From Veillonella seminalis (GTDB lineage Bacteria; Bacillota; Negativicutes; Veillonellales; Veillonellaceae), in assembly GCF_003992065.1 (NCBI RefSeq), contig NZ_RQUZ01000008.1, forward strand, positions 1 to 64,000: DNA of 64,000 nucleotides, given 5' to 3'. Shown in pieces: positions 9,778-19,854 of this stretch; the stretch's first letter is position 1; each line of letters opens with the position of its first letter. The translations under genes and the position numbers were made by a program. The notes under the pieces are model-generated. The model saw only the letters and a list, made by a program, of their open reading frames with translations. It was not told the origin of the DNA and made no database searches.

Positions 9778-10837
9778 TAAGTACTTCCTCCCTACTTAAC
9801 TTTCTTGCAACAGTACTTTTTGATTCACCCGTTAGTTTTTCTATCTCCCTAATTGTAAAGCCTTCTTTGTACAGTTGATTTAAGTCTTTTTCTTCAAGAT
9901 TACCAATTAAACTATTATATAAGCGTTTTAAATAATCATAACTAGCATCTACATCACTAAATGCAAGAGATGTTTTAATTATATTCTTCAGATCCCCTGG
10001 ATAAGGTAACTTCTCTGCCACCTTTAATATCTTTTTAAATAATCTTATATCTTTTGAAATACCTTTAAAGTTCCTGATGAACGAAGAGAAATAATATTCA
10101 GCAACCTCAATTAAATCTTCTCGACTATATCTATTAAAATCTATCACTGCGTCAAATCTACGTATCAAAGCTTTGTCAAAATTTTTATACAAATTAGTAG
10201 TTGCTATTATAACTATCTCTTTATTTAAATCTGTTAATCTATCTAATTCTCTTAGAATTATCGACGTAACTCGCCCCATCTCTCTAATATCATTAGAGTC
10301 AACTCGATTCAGTGCAATTACATCTATTTCATCAAAAAGTATTACTGCTTTATTCGAATTAGGCATTGTATTTATCTCTCGAAACAAGCTAATAATATTT
10401 TTATTAGTTTGCCCTAATTTACTATCAATAAGGTTTTCAAAATCTACAATAAATAACTTTCTCTCAAGTAACCTTGCTATATGTTTTGCTGCTTCGGTTT
10501 TTCCACTTCCAGGAAATCCTTCAAACAAAAATTTATTTATTCCAACATTATGATTTATCGCATTTATAATTCCTTTTATATCTTCAGCAATAATTTTTGG
10601 TAAATTAAGAGATTCTAGACTCCTAACATCTATCTGCTTAAAAAAATCACTTTCATAATCACTACTTTGGGGGGTATATAAATTCGCCGTTGCTATTAAT
10701 CCCATAATATATTCCGCTAATTGATAATCACCAATACTGTCAAAATATCTAGCTATAGCAATTGCTTCATTTCTAAAAGCGTTTTCGTTCTTTTCAACAT
10801 GATATTTTATTAAATTTAACACATTTTGCTTTTTCAT
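9770..10837 (-). CDS. AAA+ ATPase, IetA-like partner of the subtilase
   Basis: A 355-residue AAA+ ATPase. The Walker A motif GFPGSGKT is at 107-114, Walker B ILFDEID at about 166-172, sensor-1 ATTN near 215 and an arginine-finger-like RRFD near 227. The N-terminal ~80 residues resemble the helical front end of this group. Residues ~319-349 (EGFTIREIEKLTGESKSTVARKLS) look like a helix-turn-helix, an unusual addition that could bind DNA or autoregulate. The start at 10837 has AGGAGG. It likely senses infection or unfolds substrates for the downstream protease (inference). Base composition is more AT-rich than the flanks, suggesting transfer. Confidence 0.8.
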   Translation of the reverse strand: MKKQNVLNLIKYHVEKNENAFRNEAIAIARYFDSIGDYQLAEYIMGLIATANLYTPQSSDYESDFFKQIDVRSLESLNLPKIIAEDIKGIINAINHNVGINKFLFEGFPGSGKTEAAKHIARLLERKLFIVDFENLIDSKLGQTNKNIISLFREINTMPNSNKAVILFDEIDVIALNRVDSNDIREMGRVTSIILRELDRLTDLNKEIVIIATTNLYKNFDKALIRRFDAVIDFNRYSREDLIEVAEYYFSSFIRNFKGISKDIRLFKKILKVAEKLPYPGDLKNIIKTSLAFSDVDASYDYLKRLYNSLIGNLEEKDLNQLYKEGFTIREIEKLTGESKSTVARKLSREEVLNE

Positions 10838-10981
10838 TTTTTTACCTCCTAGCTTATTATATTGTATCATATCTCGGGACAAAAATATATTTTTTGGGAC
10901 TTTTTATTTTAAATCAATTGTATTAAAATAATATCAACTTTATAATGTTTAATTTTTATTAATAAATCCTTAGGAGGCATT
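10838..10981. promoter_or_regulatory. Divergent promoter region, defence pair / HAD gene
   Basis: A 144-bp AT-rich gap between divergent genes. AGGAGG sites start both genes. Shared or overlapping promoters are implied by the spacing; I do not see a convincing operator. Confidence 0.4.
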
Positions 10982-12133
10982 ATGAGTTCTGACAATCCAT
11001 CCACTCCAATTATTGCAATTTGCTATGATTTTGACAAAACCTTAACTCCAGACGATATGCAATCACAAGGTTTTATTCAATCTGTTGGTCATGACGTTTC
11101 CCACTTTTGGCAAGAGTCAAATAAATTATCAACAGATAATAACATGGACCAAATTCTGGCTTATATGTACAAAATGATAGATGAATCACGTGGACAAATT
11201 GTATTTAACAAAAAAACATTAATGGAAGCAGCTCAAAATATAAAGTTTTTTAAAGGTGTTGAGACATGGTTTGATCGCATTACAAAGTTTGGTAAAGATA
11301 ACAATATAAAAATTGAACATTATATTATTTCTTCAGGATTAAAAGAAATGATTAAAGACACCTCTATATTCAATCATTTTAAACAAGTTTATGCTAGTTC
11401 TTATCTCTTTAACGAAAAAGGTGAAGCCATTTGACCTGCTCAAGTCGTGAATTATACAAATAAAACTCAATTTTTATTCAGAATTGAAAAAAATTGTTTA
11501 GACATCAATGACCCCAATGTTAACTCATTCTTAGAGCCCCATGAATATCGAATTTCATTTAGAAATATGATATATATTGGCGATAGCGATACAGATATTC
11601 CTTGCATGAAATTAGTTAATATGAATGGCGGCCACTCTATAGGTGTTTATAATCCAGTTACTCAAGATAAATCTAAAGTTCATAAAATGTTAAATGAACA
11701 TAGAATAAAATATTACGTTTCTGGTGATTATTCCGAAGATAAACCGCTCGAACTATTAGTAAAAGATATCATTCATCGTACTGCAGCAAATGAAATTTTA
11801 GAACAGAAATATTTAGACTGCCTAAATGAAACAAATACAATTTTAGAAAATCAGAGTAAGGAAGAGCAGCAAAAAATAGATCTAATCGATAAATTAGAAG
11901 CAAGCAATAGCTTTCGAACTACTCATCAATTAATTGAGCAATTAACTTCTATACATTCTTGGAGTCTCCCAGAAAAAGAAAAACTCGTAAATATTGCTTT
12001 ATCCAATAATCAAATCCGTTATATATTAACAGATGATGATGTTTATAGGTTTTATAGCTCTATTTGCAATAACATGTCATCCCAAGCCGCAAATGAGATT
12101 AAAGAAATTTTAAGTCAAAAAATTATTGAATAA
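10982..12133 (+). pseudogene. HAD-family phosphatase interrupted by one in-frame TGA
   Basis: One 383-codon frame is split by a single TGA at 11432-11434 (codon 151). Both halves are in the same frame and neither lacks sequence. The first half has the HAD nucleophile motif CYDFDKTLTPDDM (residues ~14-26); the second has the acid motif YIGDSDTDIPCMKLV, then a helical tail. The context (GEAI-stop-PAQVVNY) suggests a tryptophan TGG changed to TGA. The 5' half keeps only one of the catalytic motifs. AGGAGG precedes the ATG. It shares the AT-rich composition of the neighbouring defence pair and diverges from it. Read as a recent nonsense mutation; sequencing error or leaky readthrough is possible. 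Confidence 0.85.
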
Positions 12134-12175
12134 ATAATAGATTTAATAAAAGCCTAAATCTTAATTTCATAGCAT

Positions 12176-12205
12176 AAAACCCTCGGTTCAAGAACCGAGG
12201 GTTTT
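12176..12205. terminator. Bidirectional terminator between HAD gene and guaA
   Basis: Arms AAAACCCTCGGTTC (12176-12189) and GAACCGAGGGTTTT (12192-12205) pair perfectly over 14 bp, with A/T tracts on both sides, so it can serve both converging genes. Confidence 0.9.
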
Positions 12206-12254
12206 AGTATATCCAAATTCACTATTCAGATATCAATTATAAAGTTATTATCTC

Positions 12255-13790
12255 TTATTCCCACTCAATCGTAGCCGGTGGTTTAGAGGTAATATCATAC
12301 ACGATACGGTTGATATGTTTTACTTCGTTAATGATACGAACGGAAATTTTATCCAACACATCGTACGGAATTCGTGCCCAGTCAGCTGTCATGAAGTCAG
12401 TGGTGGTTACGCCGCGAAGTGCCAAGGTGTAATCGTAAGTACGGAAGTCACCCATAACGCCAACGGTACGCGTACCGGTCAATACGGCAAAGTACTGATT
12501 GATGGAACGATTGAGTTTAGCGTTCGCAATTTCTTCACGGAAAATCGCATCCGCATCACGAAGGATGTCGAGTTTTTCAGGAGTGATTTCGCCCATTACA
12601 CGAATGGCAAGACCTGGACCTGGGAATGGCTGACGCCATACTAAGTAATCGGCCAAACCAAGTTCGGAACCGAGTTCACGTACTTCATCTTTGAACAAGT
12701 TGCGAAGTGGTTCGATAAGACCTTTGAAGTCAACAACTGCAGGTAAACCGCCTACATTGTGATGGCTCTTGATAACAGCAGCATCACCCGCACCGGATTC
12801 AATAACGTCCGGATAGATAGTCCCCTGTGCCAAGAAGTCAACAGCGCCGATTTTACGGCCTTCGTCTTCAAATACGCGAATGAATTCTTCCCCGATAATT
12901 TTACGTTTTTGTTCCGGCTCTTCAACGCCGGCCAAACGACCCAAGAAACGGTCAGATGCATCGACACGAATGAAGTTCATGCCGGAATCTTTGAATGCCG
13001 CTTCAACTTCGTCACCTTCGTTTTTACGCATCAAACCATGGTCAACGAAGATACAAGTCAACTGATTGCCTACAGCTTTAGAAATAAGAGCTGCCGCAAC
13101 GGAGCTGTCAACACCACCGGATAACGCCAATAATACTTTGCCGTCACCAACGGTTTTGCGAATTTCTTCAACTGCTGTTTTAGCATAGTTAGCCATCGTC
13201 CATTCACCATGGCAACCGCACACTTCGAATAAGAAGTTATGAATCATTTCCTTACCGTGTTCGCTATGAAGCACTTCCGGATGGTATTGCATGGCGTATA
13301 ATTTGCGTTCTACGTTCTGCATAGCCGCCACCGGGCAGTTAGCCGTATGACCGACAATTTCAAAACCTTCCGGCACAGATGCTACATAGTCAACATGGCT
13401 CATCCATACAGTTTCGTCTTCACTAAGACCTTTGAACAATGGAGACTGTGTATTCACTTTTACCGGAGTTTTACCAAATTCACGAGCATCAGCAGATTTA
13501 ACTTCACCGCCCAAAGTGTGAGCCATGAGCTGCATGCCGTAGCAAAGGCCGAGCACCGGCGTGCCCAATTCGAATACTTCTGCTTCAATACGAGGAGATT
13601 TTTCTTCGTATACGCTGTTAGGACCGCCTGTGAAAATTACACCCATTGGGTTCAATTCTTTGATTTTAGCAACCGCTTTATCATACGGATACACTTCACA
13701 GTAAACGTGGTTTTCACGAATGCGACGTGCAATCAACTGATTATACTGACCGCCAAAATCGACAACGATAATAAGCTCTTTTTGGTTCAT
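12255..13790 (-). CDS. guaA: GMP synthase (glutamine-hydrolysing)
   Basis: Converts XMP to GMP using glutamine and ATP. The 511-residue protein has an N-terminal class I amidotransferase domain with the Cys nucleophile in [12 protein letters not shown] and the His/Glu pair in [10 protein letters not shown], then the ATP pyrophosphatase P-loop [13 protein letters not shown], and the C-terminal dimerisation domain ending IEWE. Several in-frame ATGs occur at the start; 13790 gives 5 bases after GGAGG and is preferred over 13793 or 13802. It stands alone. I see no purine riboswitch in the upstream ~200 bp. Confidence 0.95.
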   Translation of the reverse strand: MNQKELIIVVDFGGQYNQLIARRIRENHVYCEVYPYDKAVAKIKELNPMGVIFTGGPNSVYEEKSPRIEAEVFELGTPVLGLCYGMQLMAHTLGGEVKSADAREFGKTPVKVNTQSPLFKGLSEDETVWMSHVDYVASVPEGFEIVGHTANCPVAAMQNVERKLYAMQYHPEVLHSEHGKEMIHNFLFEVCGCHGEWTMANYAKTAVEEIRKTVGDGKVLLALSGGVDSSVAAALISKAVGNQLTCIFVDHGLMRKNEGDEVEAAFKDSGMNFIRVDASDRFLGRLAGVEEPEQKRKIIGEEFIRVFEDEGRKIGAVDFLAQGTIYPDVIESGAGDAAVIKSHHNVGGLPAVVDFKGLIEPLRNLFKDEVRELGSELGLADYLVWRQPFPGPGLAIRVMGEITPEKLDILRDADAIFREEIANAKLNRSINQYFAVLTGTRTVGVMGDFRTYDYTLALRGVTTTDFMTADWARIPYDVLDKISVRIINEVKHINRIVYDITSKPPATIEWE

Positions 13791-14018
13791 CATGCCCTCC
13801 ATTAATGTAAGAGTACTGCCTATGCTTACTCTTTTTTGAAAAAAACTTCAAAAATCATATTCATAGCTACATCTAAATAGTTCTATTGCGTGTTTATTCA
13901 ATATAATATTATACCATAGAATGCAAGGTCTCGCCTAAATAAATGGTAATGTACAATCGTCTCTCCTTACTTGCCTATTGCACACAGTGTTAAACACTCT
14001 CTTATACCCCTACATCTC
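13791..14018. promoter_or_regulatory. Upstream region of guaA
   Basis: AT-rich region with a TATAAT-like word near 13910 on the minus strand and a weak hairpin near 13808-13830. No known riboswitch core is visible. Confidence 0.35.
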
Positions 14019-14066
14019 ATCAAATAAAAATAGCTGCGACCAGCGTCACAGCTACTTTTATTTGAT
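14019..14066 (-). terminator. Terminator after the trimeric adhesin gene
   Basis: 22-base arms (14019-14040 and 14045-14066) pair almost fully around a CAGC loop; A/T tracts within the arms supply the T-run on the minus strand. Confidence 0.85.
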
Positions 14067-14110
14067 AGCACTATTTATTCATAGCCCTACTTTATATATT
14101 TTTTAGGTTA

Positions 14111-17100
14111 TCATTTTGTATTAATATCATCATTAACACGAACACGATCTATTTTATTGCGGTCATTATCTTCCCCGCTAATTCGATCAACACGAATTCG
14201 ATCTGCTGTATCAGGAGTTGTCACAGCATTCCCCTGTTGGATTACCCCTAGTAACTGATTAACTTTAGCCGCCAAATCATTAACTTGGTTTCGTAAATCT
14301 TGATTGTCGGTCTTCAAATCAATAATTTCCTGTGCCATAGCTACACGAGAGCGAGATACGCCACTGGATTGACCAATTTTGAACGATACACTAGCATTCA
14401 TCATATTTTCGCCATTACCCATGGAACCGGCCACACCGAAGAGCGTATCTTCATTTGGCTGATAATAGGCACCTACAGCCATTGCGTCTGCACTCTTATA
14501 ATTACCATAGCCTACAGCAAATGACCATTTATCATCCGGATTAAAATCTAACGGATGTAAACCGGCTAATGCAGCTGCACCAGCACCAACTTTATCAACC
14601 TTATCGTTCAAACGATTGTAGCTACCAGATAAGTTATTAATTTTCTGATTTGTTTCAAACAACTGATCGCCTGTTACTGCATCGGTAGAACCTTTACTAA
14701 TATCACCGGAGCTAATGTTGGTAATTTTTGTACCGCCCATATCGATTCCGTTATTATTGATAACTACCGTATCGCCCGCTTTAATGGTATCGCCATTAAT
14801 CGTTTTCGCATTAATCGTATCACCGGTAATTGTAGTAGCCGTAATATTGGTTACATTAATACTATCATTCAAATCGAACGTAACTTTACCATCGGCGCCT
14901 ACGGTAGCGGTTGTATTTTTACCATTTTGGAAATCTAAGCCGTTAGCTAAGCTTACACTTTGAACATCTTCACCGTTTGCTTTATAAGCAATATTCGTTG
15001 CCCCTGCATCAACCGATAAATCATAAATTGTCTGACCATTACTACCGGTACTTGTGCCAATCGTTACAGAGCCATTTTTAGACGTTACTTCTGTTTTTGC
15101 GCCTTTTACGGAATTAGTTACTTTATTTTCAATTTCTTGTTTAATATTGTAAATTTGACCACCATTGATAGCATCCTTGGATCCTTCGGTTATACTTCCA
15201 TCGCCGATATTAGTAATTTTGGTATCACCCATATCAATACCGCCATTATTGATGGTTATCTTATCGCCTACAGTGATGCTGGTATTGGCTGTAATATTAT
15301 CTACGGTAATATCTTTATTCAAATCATATTTAACTACACCATCAGCTGCTACTGTCGCAGTCGTATTAGTACCGTTTGTAAAGTTAAGGCCATTAGCCAA
15401 CGATACGCTTTGTGCTAATCCGCCATTAGCTTTATATGCCAAATTAACCTTAGCATTGTCTATGCTTAAATCATATACCATATGACTGTCATTATCATCA
15501 GCTTTTCCTACTATTGAAACCGTTCCATCAGTCGATTTTACTTCAGTTTTAGCACCTTTTGCAGCCGTGCTGGCAGCTGTAGCAACTTGGTAAAGCTGAC
15601 TACCGTTAATAGCATCCGTACTGGTCGCGGAAATTTCACCAGCCGCTACGTTTTGAAGACGTCGTTCACTACCGGATGCACCGATACTTACCGCACCATT
15701 AGCGGTTGCACCAGCAAAACCACTATAAGTAACTCCATTAACTGTTGCTGAGCTTACCGTGCCCGTATCACCGGCACTTGTAGTCGCACCCGATTCACCA
15801 GCCGATGTTAATAGAGCTGTTCCTATTGCACTACCAGCGGTAACACGAGCAGAATCGCCTAACGTAACCGAATTAGCCACATCAGCAGTCACACTATTAC
15901 CTAATACAAACGCTTTATCAGCTGTTACCGTATTACTATTACCAATAGAATAGGAGCTAGCTCCGGATACGGTAGTTCTACTTGACGACGTCCCGGTACC
16001 AAATGCCCCTGAATGTAAAGCAGTATCGGCTAAGGTTGTATATGACCCTACGGCCAAACCATAGGTTGCATTATTATAAACAGCATGGCCCAAACCTAAA
16101 CCGAACTGACCGGTTACTTTAGAATTCGAACCAATAGCGACTACATTACTGGCCACAACTGCATTATTTTGGTAATTACCAATAATAACCGCTTGATCAC
16201 CACCGGCATTATTACCGGCTTGCGTCCCCATAATAATAGAGTTTGTCAATGCCGTTCCTTGCGTAGTATTATCTGCATTCAATCCAGCATTTGCACCAGC
16301 TACTGTCCCCATAATAACATTACCGGCACCATACATATTAAGACCGGCTCTAGTACCGAGAGCCACGTTGCTAGCACTGGTAGCTCCACTTAAAGCCCCA
16401 GAACCTAGAGCTATATTTCCACCTTTTGAATAAACTGGGCTAATAGGCACTCTAGTATTTGTCCACTGTTTTTGATTATTTAAAGCGTTTAAGCCGATAG
16501 CAATATTGTGACTATCCGGGTTGTTATTATTAGCCCAACGCCCTATGGAAATATTTTCTTCCCCTTGTATATTTTGACCAACTTCCGAGCCGAGCGCAAA
16601 GTTATAATAACCGGTTGTACCCTTCCCAGCCTGCAAACCAATCGACACATTGTTCTGATTTAATGCCTGGGCTTCATCACCGATAGCAATAGCATTAACC
16701 TTTTCCACCAACGAATTTCTACCAATAGCAATAGCATTAGTAGGATTGGTAATTCCTGCGCCTGAGTTAGTAATCGTAGCATTTAAACCAATAGCAACTG
16801 AACCGGAAGGATTTGTCGAACTACCATCAACAGATTCAGACTTGGCCCCTGCACCAATTACGACATTACCGCTGCCATAAGTAGATGCTCCAGTCCCCAA
16901 TACTACGGCATTCGATATTGTCCCAGTCGGCTTTCCGGCCACAGTTTTTGCATCTGTCCCAATTACGATTGAATTCTCCGTATTATCACTGACAGTTGCA
17001 TTACTCCCAGCAATAAAATTATTATTCGAATCAACAACTACGTCATCGGCCGCCTGTGCACCGCCCACAATTAAACTTCCCGCTAAAACCATCAATACTG

Positions 17101-17125
17101 CTTTTTGTAACTGATTTTTTCTCAT
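14111..17125 (-). CDS. YadA-type trimeric autotransporter adhesin
   Basis: A 1004-residue surface adhesin that should trimerise and export itself through a C-terminal barrel. A signal peptide (MRKNQLQKAVLMVLAGSLIV, cleavage after AQA) is followed by a long head of YadA left-handed-helix repeats (NAIAIG, NVSIG, SVAIG-type) up to about residue 490, a neck (NGSQLYQVATAA), two ~150-residue stalk modules each starting KGAKTEV, and a barrel anchor (about 855-918, ending VSFKIG). Unusually, 86 residues follow the barrel: a coiled coil, then an Arg/Asp-rich tail. GGAG lies 8 bases before the chosen ATG. It is monocistronic. Typical role is binding host surfaces or other oral bacteria (family knowledge). 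Confidence 0.92.
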   Translation of the reverse strand: MRKNQLQKAVLMVLAGSLIVGGAQAADDVVVDSNNNFIAGSNATVSDNTENSIVIGTDAKTVAGKPTGTISNAVVLGTGASTYGSGNVVIGAGAKSESVDGSSTNPSGSVAIGLNATITNSGAGITNPTNAIAIGRNSLVEKVNAIAIGDEAQALNQNNVSIGLQAGKGTTGYYNFALGSEVGQNIQGEENISIGRWANNNNPDSHNIAIGLNALNNQKQWTNTRVPISPVYSKGGNIALGSGALSGATSASNVALGTRAGLNMYGAGNVIMGTVAGANAGLNADNTTQGTALTNSIIMGTQAGNNAGGDQAVIIGNYQNNAVVASNVVAIGSNSKVTGQFGLGLGHAVYNNATYGLAVGSYTTLADTALHSGAFGTGTSSSRTTVSGASSYSIGNSNTVTADKAFVLGNSVTADVANSVTLGDSARVTAGSAIGTALLTSAGESGATTSAGDTGTVSSATVNGVTYSGFAGATANGAVSIGASGSERRLQNVAAGEISATSTDAINGSQLYQVATAASTAAKGAKTEVKSTDGTVSIVGKADDNDSHMVYDLSIDNAKVNLAYKANGGLAQSVSLANGLNFTNGTNTTATVAADGVVKYDLNKDITVDNITANTSITVGDKITINNGGIDMGDTKITNIGDGSITEGSKDAINGGQIYNIKQEIENKVTNSVKGAKTEVTSKNGSVTIGTSTGSNGQTIYDLSVDAGATNIAYKANGEDVQSVSLANGLDFQNGKNTTATVGADGKVTFDLNDSINVTNITATTITGDTINAKTINGDTIKAGDTVVINNNGIDMGGTKITNISSGDISKGSTDAVTGDQLFETNQKINNLSGSYNRLNDKVDKVGAGAAALAGLHPLDFNPDDKWSFAVGYGNYKSADAMAVGAYYQPNEDTLFGVAGSMGNGENMMNASVSFKIGQSSGVSRSRVAMAQEIIDLKTDNQDLRNQVNDLAAKVNQLLGVIQQGNAVTTPDTADRIRVDRISGEDNDRNKIDRVRVNDDINTK
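14650..15565 (-). repeat. Two tandem stalk modules within the adhesin gene
   Basis: The protein module from KGAKTEV through SVSLANGL, TATV, INNGGIDMG and TKITNI to the next QL/QIY neck occurs twice in tandem (about 15105-15565 and 14650-15105). The DNA copies are diverged but alignable, a substrate for stalk-length change by recombination. Confidence 0.75.
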
Positions 17126-17497
17126 AGTACCCACTCCTAACACCTTCATACCACATCTTTTAAAACACTATATAAAATTCCATTATTTTCCATAATTTTA
17201 TTATACTACGTTTCATCAAAAATATTAATCTTTATTTTTTGATAAATGAAGAACTTCACCTAAAATATGACTAAACACTTATATTCTTTATACAAACCAT
17301 CCATAAAAATTCATTGTTATGTCATATTCTTATCAAAACAAATAAACTCATGATTTCTATTAGCAGCCAAATTTTTAATATTACCAATAATTATTATTTA
17401 ATGTTTTTCATATTAAAATCACATAATTTTAATCATAATTAATTAGTTTTATCGCTATTTTCATAAAAGCAGTACTTGCTAGTCATATATTACAAAC
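17126..17497. other. AT-rich upstream region of the adhesin gene
   Basis: About 370 bp of very AT-rich sequence carrying the presumed adhesin promoter. I see no homopolymer or short tandem repeat that would suggest phase variation. Confidence 0.4.
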
Positions 17498-17529
17498 AAA
17501 AAAGCCATGGCAATGCCACGGATTTTTTA
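17498..17529 (-). terminator. Terminator after thiC
   Basis: The inverted repeat around CCATGGCA/TGCCACGG (about 17505-17521) is flanked by A-run and T-run; on the minus strand it ends in T6. Confidence 0.75.
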
Positions 17530-17605
17530 TTATTATTACACTAAATTCAAAACATTAAATTATTTCTATATAAAATCAATTTTTTAAATTATATTTACTA
17601 TCATC

Positions 17606-18961
17606 CTATCGAATCGACACGTCTTCCCCTGCCAAGATATGTTTCATGGTGCGGGCCGGACACATTTTACCACACATGGTGCAAGTGCCTTCGCATTCAG
17701 GTTTACTGGATTCATAGTAACGACGGGCTTTTTCAGGATCGATAGCCAAGGAAATCATCGTATCAAAATCCACTTCCGCACGAGCTTTACTCATAGCATC
17801 ATCCCAAGCCTGAGCACCCGGAGTCCCTTTAGCCAAATCAGCTGCGTGAGCGGCAATACGAGTGGCAATGATACCTTCTTTTACGTCTTCAACGGTTGGC
17901 AAACGTAAATGTTCAGCCGGTGTTACATAGCAAAGGAAGTCGGCACCGCAAGAACCGGCAATGGCACCGCCGATAGCACTCGTGATATGGTCATAGCCAG
18001 GTGCAATATCGGTTACCAAAGGTCCAAGCACGTAGAACGGAGCCCCGTGACATAAGCGTTTTTCCAAAGTCATATTAGCCGCGATTTCGTTGAGTACCAT
18101 GTGCCCCGGACCTTCAATCATAACCTGTACATTATGTTCCCAAGCACGTTTGGTTAATTCGCCAAGAGTAATAAGTTCTTCAATCTGAGCCGCATCAGTC
18201 GCATCATGGGTGCAACCCGGACGGCAGGCGTCGCCGAGGCTCAAGGTTACATCATAGGTTTCACAAATATCGAGCAACCGGTCATAGTATTCGTAGAACG
18301 GATTTTCCTGATTGTTCATTTCCATCCAGGCAAAGAGCAACGATCCGCCGCGGGATACGATATTCGTCAAACGCGGATTGTCTTTAATACGCTGCGCCGT
18401 TTTTTGATTCATACCGCAGTGAATGGTCATAAAGTCTACGCCGTCTTTGGCATGTTGTTCAACAACTTCAAAAAACTCATCTACCGTAATATCTTTTAAA
18501 TCTTTATCGAGCATACCCACCGCATCATACATCGGTACAGTACCTATCATAGCCGTCGACATATCGATTAACTTGCAACGAAAATCACGAGTTTTGCCAA
18601 AATTCGACAAATCCATAATTGCTTCGGCTTTCATGGCAATAGCATTGCGCACTTTTTCCAATTCTTCGTCCAAATTATTGTGTTCCGGCGACACGCCAAG
18701 GTTTACGTTAATTTTAGTACGACAACGCTTGCCCACCCCTTCCGGCGACAAACTGGTATGCATTTTATTGGCCGGAATCGCTACTTGACCGGATGCAACA
18801 AGTTCCATCAAATCTTCCAAACGCAGTTGTTCTTTTTCAGCAACCGTCTTAAGCTGTGGTGTTACCAAGCCGCGACGAGCCGCATCCATCTGCGTTGTAT
18901 ACTCGTCAATGTTTGCCAAACGCACATCCTGCATGTTTACCGTAGTTTCCGAACTATTCAT
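17606..18961 (-). CDS. thiC: Phosphomethylpyrimidine synthase
   Basis: Radical SAM enzyme converting aminoimidazole ribotide to HMP phosphate in thiamine synthesis. The 451-residue protein is the shorter ThiC type. Motifs include [52 protein letters not shown] and the C-terminal cluster ligands in CTMCGKMC. The ligands read C-x2-C-x3-C here. AGGAGG precedes the ATG. A TPP riboswitch with terminator lies about 100 bp upstream, so expression should fall when thiamine pyrophosphate is plentiful. No other thiamine gene is adjacent. Confidence 0.95.
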   Translation of the reverse strand: MNSSETTVNMQDVRLANIDEYTTQMDAARRGLVTPQLKTVAEKEQLRLEDLMELVASGQVAIPANKMHTSLSPEGVGKRCRTKINVNLGVSPEHNNLDEELEKVRNAIAMKAEAIMDLSNFGKTRDFRCKLIDMSTAMIGTVPMYDAVGMLDKDLKDITVDEFFEVVEQHAKDGVDFMTIHCGMNQKTAQRIKDNPRLTNIVSRGGSLLFAWMEMNNQENPFYEYYDRLLDICETYDVTLSLGDACRPGCTHDATDAAQIEELITLGELTKRAWEHNVQVMIEGPGHMVLNEIAANMTLEKRLCHGAPFYVLGPLVTDIAPGYDHITSAIGGAIAGSCGADFLCYVTPAEHLRLPTVEDVKEGIIATRIAAHAADLAKGTPGAQAWDDAMSKARAEVDFDTMISLAIDPEKARRYYESSKPECEGTCTMCGKMCPARTMKHILAGEDVSIR

Positions 18962-19054
18962 TTTAGCCTCCTCTGCGCTATACCTAAGCGCGAATCCATG
19001 GAAATATATTTGAAAGATATCTCCTAAAATAGTTATATACGCAAAAAAGCCAAA

Positions 19055-19185
19055 ATAAAAAGCTCATCCGCGCGGATGAGCTCTAAAAGTCCTGTACAGC
19101 TTTCCTACGTCGGCATTATCCGAATCAGGTCAAGGGTCAAGTGTTCACGCACTTTTCTCAGCCATAAGGCTCCCCTAGCTTTTTT
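19055..19185 (-). ncRNA. TPP (thiamine) riboswitch with terminator
   Basis: On the minus strand the aptamer runs from about 19180 to 19100 and holds the conserved parts CTAGGGGAGCC, GGCTGAGA, ACCCTTGACCTGAT and GGATAATGCC-CGTAGGAAAG. It is followed by a GC-rich palindrome at 19061-19081 (GCTCATCC-GCGC-GGATGAGC) and a T-run, an intrinsic terminator serving as expression platform. It controls thiC. Confidence 0.95.
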
Positions 19186-19326
19186 GTGTATTTCTTACAT
19201 TATATTACAGGTTATTATGAAAAACAACTACATATAAGTGGTAAAGAATTTGCCGTTCAATCACTTACACGCAAATACGCTTAAATTACATACGAATAAT
19301 CGCAAGTCATATAAAGGTATCTGAAA

Positions 19327-19854
19327 TTACATACGAATATCAGCGTATTCAGGACGACGATCCGTAGCCGGCACAATATATACACCGATATTTCGTTCAT
19401 ACCACTGTCGCACATCCCCCAGTGTGGCCGGTGTAAAATGATGTGACCAACCCATCAGCAAATCCGGCTGTAAAGCCATGACTTGTTCACGGCTGGGCAC
19501 ATAACTGTCAGTTACCAAAGGCAACCGATTATACGCGTCCCTATACCGTTCCGGCTCTTCACCGTACGGCGCTACCGTCCCTACGATACGATTCTCGAGT
19601 CCCAAATCAATGAGTAGTTCCGTTGCCCCCGGATACGTCACAATGACGCGTTTAGGCGGCTTTTCATAATTAAAACTGACCGGATTCCCGTCACTGTCAA
19701 AATTATGAATTACCGTACCGCCTTGACTCGCACTTACCTCACCGACAGGTTGCCAACGGCCGTTAGTATACGCAAACCACACAACCAATACTAAGGCTCC
19801 CAACGCTGCCAGTCCGATTAAGCGCCGACTCCAGCGTTCCCAATGTGTTATCAT
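19327..19854 (-). pseudogene. Truncated ABC periplasmic binding protein (metal-chelate/corrinoid type)
   Basis: 175 residues: an N-terminal membrane span (LIGLAALGALVLVVWFAY), then the first lobe of a FepB/BtuF-like binding protein (KRVIVTYPGATELLIDLGLE, IVGTVAPYGEEPERY, LQPDLLMGWSHHF). Family members are about 300-350 residues, so the second lobe is absent and ligand binding is unlikely. The start overlaps the stop of the upstream ATPase frame (ATGA). A 15-bp word at the stop codon (19324-19338) is repeated at 19283-19297, perhaps a scar of the deletion. The substrate cannot be assigned. Confidence 0.8.

Noticed and set aside
11432-11434. TGA as a selenocysteine codon, given selD in the window
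   Set aside because: The position looks like Trp, is not a catalytic residue of HAD enzymes, and no SECIS-like hairpin is apparent just downstream.
7543-12133. Prophage or integrative element around the defence pair
   Set aside because: No integrase, structural gene or flanking direct repeat could be seen.
17126-17497. Phase-variable promoter of the adhesin
   Set aside because: No homopolymer or simple tandem repeat long enough to slip.
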